8,783 bases of DNA from Clostridia bacterium (GCA_017959195.1 JAGDBE010000168.1:1-8783), one strand, 5' to 3'; numbered from the stretch's first letter, positions 1 through 6,031 are shown. Translations and numbers: made by a program. The notes: generated by a model from the letters alone, not told the origin.

Positions 1-41
1 ACGGCGGTAAAGATTGAGTCTTTACCGCCGTTGTCTTTTTT
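1..41 (+). terminator. Strong intrinsic terminator
   Basis: A perfect 13-bp stem (1-13 with 19-31) with a 5-base loop (TTGAG, 14-18) is followed by a T-rich run from 31 to about 48. On the plus strand this is a Rho-independent terminator for a gene that lies left of the window. The minus-strand gene ending at 49 runs into the same hairpin, so it may also end that transcript, but the minus-strand 3' flank is outside the window and cannot be checked. Confidence 0.85.
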
Positions 42-48
42 ATTTTTA

Positions 49-1758
49 TCAGTCGTTGAAATCGACGCCGCTCTTGCAGAGGTAGTAGGGATTTACGAAC
101 ACACCGTTTACCGATGCCGCAAAGTGCACCATCGGCGCTTTAATGAACGCCACTCCGTCGTGGCGGCACGCAAATCCCGTGCTGCCCGCTTTTCCGACTA
201 TTGCGCCCAATGATACGGTGTCGCCCACGGCAACCGATATGCTGTCGAGGTTGCAGTAGATTGTGAATATCGAACATCCGTGGTCGATGATTACCGTGTT
301 TCCGGCAAATTCAAGTTCCGACGCGAATACTACCTTGCCGTTGTTTGCGGCAGGCACGTCCGCACCCGATGCAAGCGAGATGTCAAGGCCTTCGTTCATA
401 TATTCGAACGTTTCGAGTCCCTGAACCTTTCTCTGCGTTCCGAAGCCCGCAAAGCCCGTTTCAATGCTGCCCTTGCCGTCGGGATATACGAATTTTCCGT
501 CCCAAAGCGGTCTGCTTTCGCTTGTCTCCGTCGCCTTTGCGACGATATCTTCAAATTCCTTATAGGCTGCAGCCGTCGCAGCTTCGGAAAGCGCAACGTC
601 GCTCACAAGACCTTCCTGACTTGCCGTTGCGGGCGCTCTGCCGTCGCGTACCGAAAGTTTTACGGTCTGCGACGAGCCGTCTTCAAGCGAGAGTTTTAAG
701 TTGTAAGTCGCCGACGCCTTGTTTGTATATTTTGCGGGAACGAACGCGAAGGAATAGCCGCCCGAAGCGGAGCGGTAGACGTTCAGCTCTGCCGGAACGG
801 AGTAATCGCATTCCGCAAACAGTTTGTCGCCGTCGTTGAAGTTCTGCATTTTGAGTATCGTAAAGTCGCCCTTGCTTACTACGCCCTTGTAAATGAGGGA
901 ATATGTCGGCGCAACGTCGTAGAGGACCGTCGTCTTGTAGTTTATGGTGCCGAAGCACTCGGCGCCTTCCTCCTCGTTCCAGGTAGCCGTGATGACCGCG
1001 TCATAATATACGTCGTCGGGGGACATGGTGGACGCGTTGATGAGGTTTTCAAAAGCGCCCGAATGTTTCTTTTCACCGCCGTGAACGAGCGTTACCGTAA
1101 CGGTGTCGGGCTGTTTTTCGGACGAGAACGAAAGTGAACCGATGTCCGAAAGGCTGATGATGAACGGGTCGCTTTCTGAAGAGCCCTGAATATCCGCTTC
1201 ATATACGCTGCCGTCAGCCGCAACGTAGCTCCACGTTCCGTCGGAAGCGTACGCGGTGTACGTCTTTCCGCTGCCCCTGGTCTGCGTTACCGTCGGTATT
1301 ACGGAAAGCGTGTTTATGCTCGAATATTCCGTTCTTTTGAGAAGTTCGAGCGCGTCTTTTGAATCAATGAGATAATATTTGCCCGCCTCGTCGGTGAAGA
1401 TACAGCCGTCGGAAACGTTTGCTATGTAAAAATTATATTTTTTCGTAATGTCGTCGGTCTCGTTTACTGTTACTGTAAACGGAACTTCATTCGATAAATC
1501 CTTGAAATCCGCGTCGATAAGGCGCGCGTTTTCAATGGCGTTTGTGTAAACCGAAAAATCCTCTTCATCGGTAAACGAAAAGTCCGCGTTTTCGGATGAA
1601 GGCAGAGAAACGGCAATTTCGTTTATCCTGTGAAGAATGACCGACGTGTTGTCTGTGCGCGCGCTTATAATGCACGCAATAACCGTCGGAAGAATGACGA
1701 CAAGCGCGATTATAAAAATCACGAATTTGTTCTTTTTGCTGAAAACAGTGCTGTTCAT
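49..1758 (-). CDS. Membrane-anchored protein with degenerate M23/LytM domain
   Basis: The 569-residue protein has a short basic cytoplasmic N-terminus, one transmembrane segment (about 12-32) and a long extracytoplasmic part. Residues about 275-372 look like a beta-rich, Ig-like module of the kind found before LytM domains in clostridial M23 proteins. Residues about 418-562 are a C-terminal M23/LytM fold, recognisable from the order NEGLDI (455-460), a GKVV strand (474), VIIDHG (489-494), YCNL (501-504), a VGxxGSTG stretch (521-528) and MVHF (543-546). Family M23 enzymes need HxxxD, a mid-domain His in YxHL and HxH. Here the first His is Asn455, the YxHL His is Asn503 and the first His of HxH is Met543; Asp459 and His545 remain. 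The linker between STG and MVH is also longer than usual. I infer a non-catalytic LytM factor, like EnvC or SpoIIQ in principle, that may bind a cell-wall partner. The ATG at 1758 has a good SD (GAAAGGA, 1767-1773) 8 bases upstream and its own promoter at 1805-1833. The exact role is unknown. Confidence 0.85.
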   Translation of the reverse strand: MNSTVFSKKNKFVIFIIALVVILPTVIACIISARTDNTSVILHRINEIAVSLPSSENADFSFTDEEDFSVYTNAIENARLIDADFKDLSNEVPFTVTVNETDDITKKYNFYIANVSDGCIFTDEAGKYYLIDSKDALELLKRTEYSSINTLSVIPTVTQTRGSGKTYTAYASDGTWSYVAADGSVYEADIQGSSESDPFIISLSDIGSLSFSSEKQPDTVTVTLVHGGEKKHSGAFENLINASTMSPDDVYYDAVITATWNEEEGAECFGTINYKTTVLYDVAPTYSLIYKGVVSKGDFTILKMQNFNDGDKLFAECDYSVPAELNVYRSASGGYSFAFVPAKYTNKASATYNLKLSLEDGSSQTVKLSVRDGRAPATASQEGLVSDVALSEAATAAAYKEFEDIVAKATETSESRPLWDGKFVYPDGKGSIETGFAGFGTQRKVQGLETFEYMNEGLDISLASGADVPAANNGKVVFASELEFAGNTVIIDHGCSIFTIYCNLDSISVAVGDTVSLGAIVGKAGSTGFACRHDGVAFIKAPMVHFAASVNGVFVNPYYLCKSGVDFND

Positions 1759-1804
1759 AAGACCTGTCCTTTCGAAAACGAAAATGAATTGCCGTTACAT
1801 ATAT

Positions 1805-1833
1805 ATTATATAATTGTTTGTACGTTTCGTCAA
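1805..1833 (-). promoter_or_regulatory. Sigma-A promoter of the LytM-domain gene
   Basis: Read on the minus strand, TTGACG (1828-1833) is separated by exactly 17 bases from TATAAT (1805-1810). Transcription should start near 1798, giving a leader of about 40 bases before the ATG at 1758. The 12 bases around the -35 (1825-1836) are identical to those at the serC promoter. The DNA upstream of the -35 is rich in A-tracts. Confidence 0.85.
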
Positions 1834-1863
1834 GGCAAAAAAATCAATATTGAAATAAAAATA

Positions 1864-1911
1864 AAGGAAAATAAGGTAAAATAAGGAAAAACGGAAAAAA
1901 ACGGAAAAAAC
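1864..1911. repeat. Phased A-tract / polypurine imperfect tandem repeat
   Basis: The plus strand is almost pure purine here, with GG steps at 1866, 1875, 1885, 1893 and 1903, that is every 8-10 bases, separated by runs of 3-7 A (two with a T). Units resemble AATAAGGAAA and then AAACGGAAAA. A-tracts repeated near the helical period are known to bend DNA. The tract sits just after the gpr stop codon and 30-80 bases upstream of the -35 of the LytM-domain gene, where an UP-like or curved element would act. Confidence 0.55.
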
Positions 1912-1912
1912 G

Positions 1913-2872
1913 CTAAGAAATGAATTCGTCAATGTCCTCAAACGCGAGATTGTCGTTCAATGCAAGGTTTATCGCATACCCTATAAGCTTCGACGTGTCC
2001 TTTATTATGCGGTCGGTTTCTTTCGGCGTTACGAAAAAGTCGCAGGCCCCCGACGACAGCGCCGAAAAAAGCTTTTCGAGAACGGGAAAATCGTCCTTTT
2101 TCCTCGTCATTCCCGATTTTTCGGCGGTCTCTTTCAATATGTCGTACGCAAGCGTCGACGCGTCGACGACCGTCGGAACGCCTATACTTATGACGGGAAC
2201 GCCGAGCGTGCGCATGCTTATTTCCTTTCGCGCGTTGTTTATTCCCGAGCCCGGCGAAATGCCCGTGTTTGAAATCTGCACCGTACAGGCAAGGCGGGAC
2301 AGCCGCATGGAAGAAAGCGAGTCCACCGCTATTACGAAATCGGGTTTTGTAAGCTCCACCGCGCCTTTTATTATTTCAGCCGCCTCGATTCCGGTGTTGC
2401 CCGACACTCCCGGGCATACGCATAAGGTTTCCCGCATGCCGAACTCGTCGAAAAGAGAGGGGTTCGACGACTTGATGTGCCGTGTTACGATAAAGTTTTC
2501 GGCGGTTATGGGACCCGTCGCGTCGGCGGTAATCGACTTGTTTCCGAGAGCCGCGAGCAGACAGGACTTGTCTTTTGGAGGAATGAAAGCGCGAAGGTAC
2601 TCCGATATGACGAAAGCGGCGCGCTTGAATGTTTCCCTGTCAGACAGCCAGATTTTGCCGATATCGACTGTAAAATATCTGCCGACAGGCTTTCCCGACG
2701 CCTTTTCGCCGTTTTCGTCAATTACTTCGAGTACGTGGCAGGAAAATCCGTTTTTGTTTTCGTCGCGCGAGATAAGTCCTTTGATTTGCTTTCCCTTTTT
2801 TTCGGAGACAATTTCGCAGACCTCGTCGGCAAGGTCGGTTCTCTTGTTGAAATCTGAAAAAGAATTCGTCAT
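1913..2872 (-). CDS. gpr: GPR, spore germination protease (peptidase A25)
   Basis: GPR is the atypical aspartic protease that cleaves small acid-soluble proteins (SASPs) early in spore germination; it is made as a zymogen in the forespore. The 319-residue product carries the family marker RTDLA (11-15), which resembles the SASP cleavage site and is where the propeptide is removed, probably between Asp13 and Leu14. It also has TADATGP (115-121) and IAVDSLSS (181-188). Their Asp117 and Asp184 match in spacing the two aspartates reported as essential in Bacillus megaterium GPR. The block from about 196 to 239 (QISNTGISPGSG, then GVPVISIGVPTVVDAST) is highly characteristic. The frame stays open upstream to 3157, but the ATG at 2872 is preferred: it has SD GAAAGGA (2880-2886) and gives the family N-terminus. 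It is shorter than the roughly 370-residue Bacillus enzyme. It is divergent from rpsT, as in Bacillus. I could not find a convincing sigma-G promoter. Confidence 0.95.
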   Translation of the reverse strand: MTNSFSDFNKRTDLADEVCEIVSEKKGKQIKGLISRDENKNGFSCHVLEVIDENGEKASGKPVGRYFTVDIGKIWLSDRETFKRAAFVISEYLRAFIPPKDKSCLLAALGNKSITADATGPITAENFIVTRHIKSSNPSLFDEFGMRETLCVCPGVSGNTGIEAAEIIKGAVELTKPDFVIAVDSLSSMRLSRLACTVQISNTGISPGSGINNARKEISMRTLGVPVISIGVPTVVDASTLAYDILKETAEKSGMTRKKDDFPVLEKLFSALSSGACDFFVTPKETDRIIKDTSKLIGYAINLALNDNLAFEDIDEFIS

Positions 2873-2942
2873 GTTAAAATCCTTTCGAAACGCCGCGCGC
2901 ACGGCGCGGAAAATGCGGCAAAGCACCGTTTGCATAAAAATA

Positions 2943-2960
2943 TTTACAAAAAATTGTAAA
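2943..2960. repeat. Inverted repeat TTTACAA-N4-TTGTAAA, operator-like
   Basis: A perfect 7-bp inverted repeat with a 4-base A spacer lies between the divergent genes gpr and rpsT, about 17 bases upstream of the likely rpsT -35 and about 70 bases upstream of the gpr start. The size and symmetry fit a dimeric repressor site. I cannot name a regulator, and AT-rich DNA gives such repeats by chance fairly often. Confidence 0.35.
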
Positions 2961-2976
2961 AAATTTGAATTTAGAC

Positions 2977-3005
2977 TTGTATTTTTTTCAAAAGCGTGAT
3001 AGAAT
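2977..3005 (+). promoter_or_regulatory. Probable rpsT promoter
   Basis: TTGTAT (2977-2982) is spaced 17 bases from TAGAAT (3000-3005). The start should fall near 3012, giving a leader of about 48 bases. The -35 is weak but the -10 matches five of six bases, and the spacing equals that of the three stronger promoters in the window. Confidence 0.6.
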
Positions 3006-3044
3006 ACATAGGAATAATAATGAATCAGTGTATTTACACAGTAC

Positions 3045-3054
3045 GGGGAGGTGA
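3045..3054 (+). promoter_or_regulatory. rpsT Shine-Dalgarno that fixes a TTG start
   Basis: GGGGAGGTGA is a near-perfect complement of the 16S rRNA 3' end. Its GGAGG core (3047-3051) lies 8 bases before TTG at 3060. The GTG at 3051 is part of this SD, so it cannot be the start. Confidence 0.9.
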
Positions 3055-3059
3055 AGATT

Positions 3060-3323
3060 TTGCCAAACATTAAGTCCGCAAAAAAACGCGTAAAGGTTAC
3101 GGCGGCAAAGACGCTGCAGAACCAGATGTTCAAGACAAGCTTCAAAACAACACTCAAGAAGTTTGAAAAAGCTGTCGAAAGCGGAGATAAATCCGCCGCA
3201 GAAGCATGCTATAAAGACGCAGTAAGTAAACTTGACAAGGCAGTTGCAAAGGGCGCTCTGCATATCAACGCAGCAGCAAGAAAGAAGAGTCAGTTTACAA
3301 AGAAGCTCAACGCAATGAAATAA
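3060..3323 (+). CDS. rpsT: 30S ribosomal protein S20
   Basis: S20 is a primary 16S rRNA-binding protein of the small subunit. The 87-residue product starts with the family sequence MPNIKSAKKRVKV, is rich in Lys and Ala, and is almost all helical, as S20 is; the length is normal. Initiation is at TTG (3060), chosen because the SD at 3045-3054 sits at the right distance and because the PNIKSAKKR N-terminus is conserved. An earlier GTG at 3051 would add three residues and overlaps the SD. Escherichia coli rpsT also starts at UUG, and there the start codon is known to matter for translational autoregulation; whether this applies here is inference. It is a single-gene unit, divergent from gpr, with a terminator directly after the stop. 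Confidence 0.97.
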   Translation: MPNIKSAKKRVKVTAAKTLQNQMFKTSFKTTLKKFEKAVESGDKSAAEACYKDAVSKLDKAVAKGALHINAAARKKSQFTKKLNAMK

Positions 3324-3330
3324 TTTTAAA

Positions 3331-3371
3331 AAAGCAGTTCAAATCCGCCGGTAACGGCGGATTTTTGCTTT
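3331..3371. terminator. Bidirectional terminator between rpsT and the DUF4363 gene
   Basis: The core is a perfect 10-bp stem (3341-3350 with 3355-3364) closed by a GTAA tetraloop of the GNRA type. An outer 6-bp stem (3331-3336 with 3366-3371) pairs across a small internal loop. The plus strand has a T-run at 3362-3366. The minus strand leaves the outer stem into six or seven T. It therefore fits both rpsT (stop 3323) and the convergent DUF421/DUF4363 operon (stop 3377). Confidence 0.85.
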
Positions 3372-3376
3372 ATATA

Positions 3377-3775
3377 TCACAAAACGTTGCCGAAACTTAT
3401 CCCCTCGTCGAAGACGATATGTTTTATTACGTTCCGGAGCGACGCGAGAGACGACGCGTATTCGGCGTACTCCTCTCCGTAGAAAAACTGCCTTGCGCAA
3501 AGCAGGTTTTCGGAAAAAGCCGACGCCTTTTCGTGTTCCAGCACCGAAAAAACGTATTTTTCTTTGGATTCCCATTCGGAAGAGACGCCCGCAAGCAGTA
3601 AAAGAGCTTCCTTTTTCTGAACTTCCGAAAGATCTTCCGCCTCTTTTGCCGTTTGCGGAAGCTTTAAGAGCAGCGCGTCGATTTCCTTAAAAAAACCGTT
3701 TATGAAAAAGGCGTTGAAGATTATAAAAATAATGACCGCGGCAAGAAGCGATATTGCCGTAAAAAGAGATTTCAT
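3377..3775 (-). CDS. DUF4363 family protein
   Basis: The 132-residue protein has an N-terminal transmembrane segment or uncleaved signal (about 5-26, LFTAISLLAAVIIFIIF) followed by a soluble, probably helical domain. Length, topology and position directly behind a DUF421 gene match DUF4363, a family of unknown function found in clostridia and related spore formers. The ATG at 3775 overlaps the DUF421 stop in an ATGA junction (3772-3775), so the two are almost certainly translationally coupled and co-transcribed. The C-terminal part is predicted to lie outside the membrane on the same side as the DUF421 soluble domain or in the extracytoplasmic space; the orientation cannot be settled from sequence. 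The operon link suggests a partner of DUF421, but function is unknown. Confidence 0.75.
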   Translation of the reverse strand: MKSLFTAISLLAAVIIFIIFNAFFINGFFKEIDALLLKLPQTAKEAEDLSEVQKKEALLLLAGVSSEWESKEKYVFSVLEHEKASAFSENLLCARQFFYGEEYAEYASSLASLRNVIKHIVFDEGISFGNVL

Positions 3776-4485
3776 TTTTCCCCTCCGCCGTTTTTCCGTA
3801 AAGATAAAGCGTTTCCGTCTTTTTTTACGACGTAAACGTTTTTCGTATCGTCAATTCCCATGTAAAGCACGTCTTTTTCGCTTTCAAAACCGTTTTCGGA
3901 AAGGATTCCGTAAATGCCCTCTTTGCTTTCGCCCGCGCTCGAAAGCTCTTTTACGTTCAGCTTTCCGTCGGTGATGACCGAATGCTCAACTCCGCATTCT
4001 TGGACGGAAACGTCAAGGTCCTTTGCGCTCGGCGGCGAGGATGAGGTTTTCGGGATAACCGAAATATTGCCGTTCGGCTCCAAAAACGCGTATTCCACGT
4101 CGGAAAGAGAGGAAAGCCCCGAAAGGCGCATGGCGCTCGTGAGCTCGTCAAACGAAATTCTCGCGTTTTCCATCTGCTTTCTGTCGATTTTGCCTTTTCT
4201 TATAAGCGCAAGCGCGTTTCCCGTCGTGAAACGCTTGAAAAAGCGGGATTTGATGTTGACAAAAGAAAAAATAACTTCAAGGGACACCAGCGCAACGCAC
4301 GGTATAACGCCGTACAAAAGCGGTATTGCGCTGTTAGACACCGGCTGGGTCGCATATTCGGAAATCATAAACGCGGTTACGAATTCCGTAAGCTCAAGCT
4401 GCCCTATCTGGCGCTTTCCCGTAATGCGCATTATTATGAGAACGAAGACGTACAGTATAACCGTCCTCAAAAAAACGTTTGCCAT
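3772..4485 (-). CDS. DUF421 (YetF/YcaP-type) membrane protein
   Basis: The 237-residue protein has the DUF421 plan: hydrophobic segments at about 4-21, 33-50 and 53-76, the motif RxTGKRQIGQL (20-30), then the soluble domain with RFFKRFTTG (81-89), ALIRKGKID (93-101), a SFDEL...LR stretch (111-120) and DVEYAFLEPNGNISVIPK (129-146), all characteristic. The family forms small membrane proteins with a cytoplasmic domain and has no established biochemical activity. Some Bacillus members (YetF, 2Duf) are linked to spore membranes and spore resistance. The C-terminal 90 residues after about 147 are less conserved and extend the core. The ATG at 4485 has SD GAAGAGG (4491-4497) five bases away. It is the first gene of a two-gene operon with the DUF4363 gene and is divergent from spoIIP. 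A role in the spore is inference from neighbours and family. Confidence 0.88.
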   Translation of the reverse strand: MANVFLRTVILYVFVLIIMRITGKRQIGQLELTEFVTAFMISEYATQPVSNSAIPLLYGVIPCVALVSLEVIFSFVNIKSRFFKRFTTGNALALIRKGKIDRKQMENARISFDELTSAMRLSGLSSLSDVEYAFLEPNGNISVIPKTSSSPPSAKDLDVSVQECGVEHSVITDGKLNVKELSSAGESKEGIYGILSENGFESEKDVLYMGIDDTKNVYVVKKDGNALSLRKNGGGEK

Positions 4486-4506
4486 AATTTCCTCTTCAAA
4501 ATAAAC

Positions 4507-4543
4507 TTTATCATTATTTTTTCCCCGAACTTGTCAAATATTC
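4507..4543 (-). promoter_or_regulatory. Candidate promoter region of the DUF421 operon
   Basis: On the minus strand GAATA (4539-4543) precedes, after 14 bases, GGAAAAAATA (4515-4524). The latter fits the forespore sigma-F -10 pattern GGnnAnAnTr at every fixed position, and GAATA fits the sigma-F/G-type -35 loosely. Overlapping it, TTGACA (4532-4537) is a perfect sigma-A -35, but the only -10-like hexamer, GATAAA (4507-4512), is 19 bases away and weak. Which one is used cannot be decided from sequence. Confidence 0.35.
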
Positions 4544-4590
4544 ATTTTTTCTGAGCGGGTCTGCCCGCATAATGCGCGGAAATTTCCAAT

Positions 4591-4614
4591 ATATTTATAG
4601 AAAAAGCATAAAAA
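4591..4614 (+). promoter_or_regulatory. Weak candidate sigma-E-like promoter for spoIIP
   Basis: spoIIP is under mother-cell sigma-E in Bacillus (consensus about KMATATT, 13-15 bases, CATACAMT). Around 4590-4614 an AATATA-containing -35-like stretch is followed after about 13 bases by CATAAAAA (4607-4614), which matches six of eight consensus positions. Transcription would begin close to 4620, leaving the SD at the very 5' end of the mRNA, which weakens the case. Confidence 0.2.
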
Positions 4615-4631
4615 TGAAAAGGGAGAGGGAA

Positions 4632-5891
4632 ATGATTTATTCAAAGACGGATTTTCCTCAAAAAGAAAAAGAAAATACCGCGTTTTCCTGCGATGAAAAC
4701 TTGAAAGCGGCAGAAGAAGCGTATTACGGGGAAATTACGGAAAAAGAATTTCGCGCGCGTGAAAGCAGGTCAAAAATATTTTTGTTTCTTCTCGTCGTGC
4801 TTGCGTGCTTTCTCTCGTTTATTTTCGGCGTTTCTTTTCAAAAAAGCGGCCTTAATGACGCGCTGTATCTTATGAATACCGTGTCGTCGGGCAAAATACC
4901 GGCGGAGCTTCGCAAAAATAAGGCGCAGACCGTCGGAAAAACGTATAAAACCGTGTACGAAAAATATAAAAACGAAGAAAACGGAGAAAATGCCGGATTT
5001 TACGGCGGAAACGTAATCGAAAACGGGGATTTTCTTTATCTCGGAGAAAAGGAAAATACCGAAATCGAAGCGTCGGCAGACATAAATACCGCTTTGTCCG
5101 TTGACGGCGAACAACTCAAACCCGTAATCAGCAGAAATATTTCGTCTTACGGAGAGCTTTCGCTTTCAAACGAGACGAACTACCGCCCCGACCTTGAAAA
5201 GCTGTCGCAAGGCACGCCCGAAGCGTTCTGCGGCGTTGACCTTTCGCTTCCGACGGTGCTTGTGCTGCATACGCACGCGACGGAAAGCTACAACGAATCG
5301 GAATACGACGGATATTATTCCGAAAGTGTGCCGACAAGAAGCGAGGACACGAAAAAAAACGTCGTTTCCGTGGGAGAAACGCTGTGTAAAACGCTTGAGG
5401 ACTTCGGAATATGCACACTCCACGACACGACGCTTTGCGACAAGGAGTCGTTCGTATATGCCTACAATAAATCGAAAGAGATTGCAAAAAACTACCTTGA
5501 CGAGTACCCGTCGATAAAGATAATTATAGATCTGCACAGAGATTCGATAGTTGCTCCCGACGGCGCAAAGACAAAGCCGGTGTTCGATTACGCGGGCGAA
5601 AAAACCGCACAGCTCATGTTCGTCGTGGGCACCGACGACGCGGGCGCCGACCACGGAAATTGGGAAGAAAATCTCAGAACGGCGCTGTATATTCAGAAAA
5701 AGGCGGAAGAATACTGCCCCGGACTTTTCAGAAAGATAAATTTGAGAAAGGCAAGCTTCAACCAGCAACTCTCAGGCGGCTTTCTGCTGCTTGAATGCGG
5801 ATCGTGCGCAAACACACGCGCGGAAGCGGAAAACGCGGTAAAAATTTTTGCGTGCGCGCTTGCGAGAATGATAAAGGAAGCGCAGTATTAA
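4632..5891 (+). CDS. spoIIP: SpoIIP, stage II sporulation protein P
   Basis: SpoIIP is the peptidoglycan amidase/endopeptidase of the SpoIIDMP engulfment machine; it acts in the septal space, anchored to the mother-cell membrane. From the ATG at 4632 the product has 419 residues (Bacillus subtilis about 400). It has a cytoplasmic N-terminus, one transmembrane segment (about 48-67), a low-complexity linker, and the SpoIIP domain from about 207. The domain shows VLHTHATESY (211-220), with His213, His215 and Glu218; IIDLHRDS (298-305), with His302; and FNQQLSGGFLLLECGSCANT (376-394 region), with Glu388. These are the zinc and catalytic motifs of the family and all look intact. In-frame ATGs at 4572 and 4614 lack an SD. 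The one at 4632 follows AAAGGGAGAGGGA (4618-4630), so it is preferred, though not certain. It is divergent from the DUF421 operon. No clear terminator was found in the 145 bases before serC. Confidence 0.93.
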   Translation: MIYSKTDFPQKEKENTAFSCDENLKAAEEAYYGEITEKEFRARESRSKIFLFLLVVLACFLSFIFGVSFQKSGLNDALYLMNTVSSGKIPAELRKNKAQTVGKTYKTVYEKYKNEENGENAGFYGGNVIENGDFLYLGEKENTEIEASADINTALSVDGEQLKPVISRNISSYGELSLSNETNYRPDLEKLSQGTPEAFCGVDLSLPTVLVLHTHATESYNESEYDGYYSESVPTRSEDTKKNVVSVGETLCKTLEDFGICTLHDTTLCDKESFVYAYNKSKEIAKNYLDEYPSIKIIIDLHRDSIVAPDGAKTKPVFDYAGEKTAQLMFVVGTDDAGADHGNWEENLRTALYIQKKAEEYCPGLFRKINLRKASFNQQLSGGFLLLECGSCANTRAEAENAVKIFACALARMIKEAQY

Positions 5892-5958
5892 TTATGCATA
5901 AAAGCAGGCGAAAAAAAGAAAAAATGCTTGTGTAAATAGGGGAAAAATACAAAAAGCC

Positions 5959-5987
5959 TTGACGAAAGCGGTCGTGTGATGTATAAT
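5959..5987 (+). promoter_or_regulatory. Sigma-A promoter of serC-serA
   Basis: TTGACG (5959-5964), a 17-base spacer and TATAAT (5982-5987) form a near-consensus promoter. Transcription should start near 5994, which leaves a leader of only about 43 bases. That is too short for a T-box or known riboswitch, so any control of this operon would have to act at the promoter or be absent. Confidence 0.88.
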
Positions 5988-6022
5988 AAACCTAAATTTT
6001 AATTAAATGCCAAATTTACCGG

Positions 6023-6031
6023 AAAGGATGA
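6023..6031 (+). promoter_or_regulatory. serC Shine-Dalgarno that fixes a TTG start
   Basis: AAAGGATGA contains the SD core AAGGA (6024-6028), 8 bases before TTG at 6037, the same spacing as in rpsT. The ATG at 6028 overlaps the SD, and the ATG at 6007 has no SD and lies about 13 bases from the predicted transcript end. Confidence 0.75.

Noticed and set aside
280..839. Long plus-strand open frames opposite the LytM-domain gene (and similar frames opposite gpr, spoIIP, serC and serA)
   Set aside because: They are Arg/Ser-rich antisense shadows with no SD and no recognisable domains, lying over well-supported genes.
2153..2168. Tandem, fully palindromic CGTCGACGCGTCGACG
   Set aside because: It lies inside gpr and is explained by the codons for the conserved VVDAST segment; no sign of an operator or recombination site.
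2893..2909. GC-rich hairpin CCGCGC/GCGCGG in the gpr leader
   Set aside because: Only six base pairs, no T-run, and no alternative pairing found that would make it a switch; it might slightly affect gpr translation, but there is no positive support.
3020..3073. 17-codon open frame overlapping the rpsT start (ATG at 3020)
   Set aside because: Its possible SD would lie at or before the predicted transcription start near 3012, and the peptide shows no attenuator-like feature.
2873..3157. Upstream extension of the gpr reading frame across the rpsT promoter and start region
   Set aside because: The added residues do not resemble GPR, overlap the rpsT start on the other strand, and the ATG at 2872 has its own good SD.
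4555..4568. Short hairpin GCGGG-TCTG-CCCGC upstream of spoIIP
   Set aside because: Five base pairs with no T-run on either strand, so not a terminator, and no symmetry beyond that to support an operator.
5892..5958. Possible spoIIP terminator (AAGCA ... TGCTT)
   Set aside because: Five base pairs with an 18-base loop and no T-run; too weak to call.
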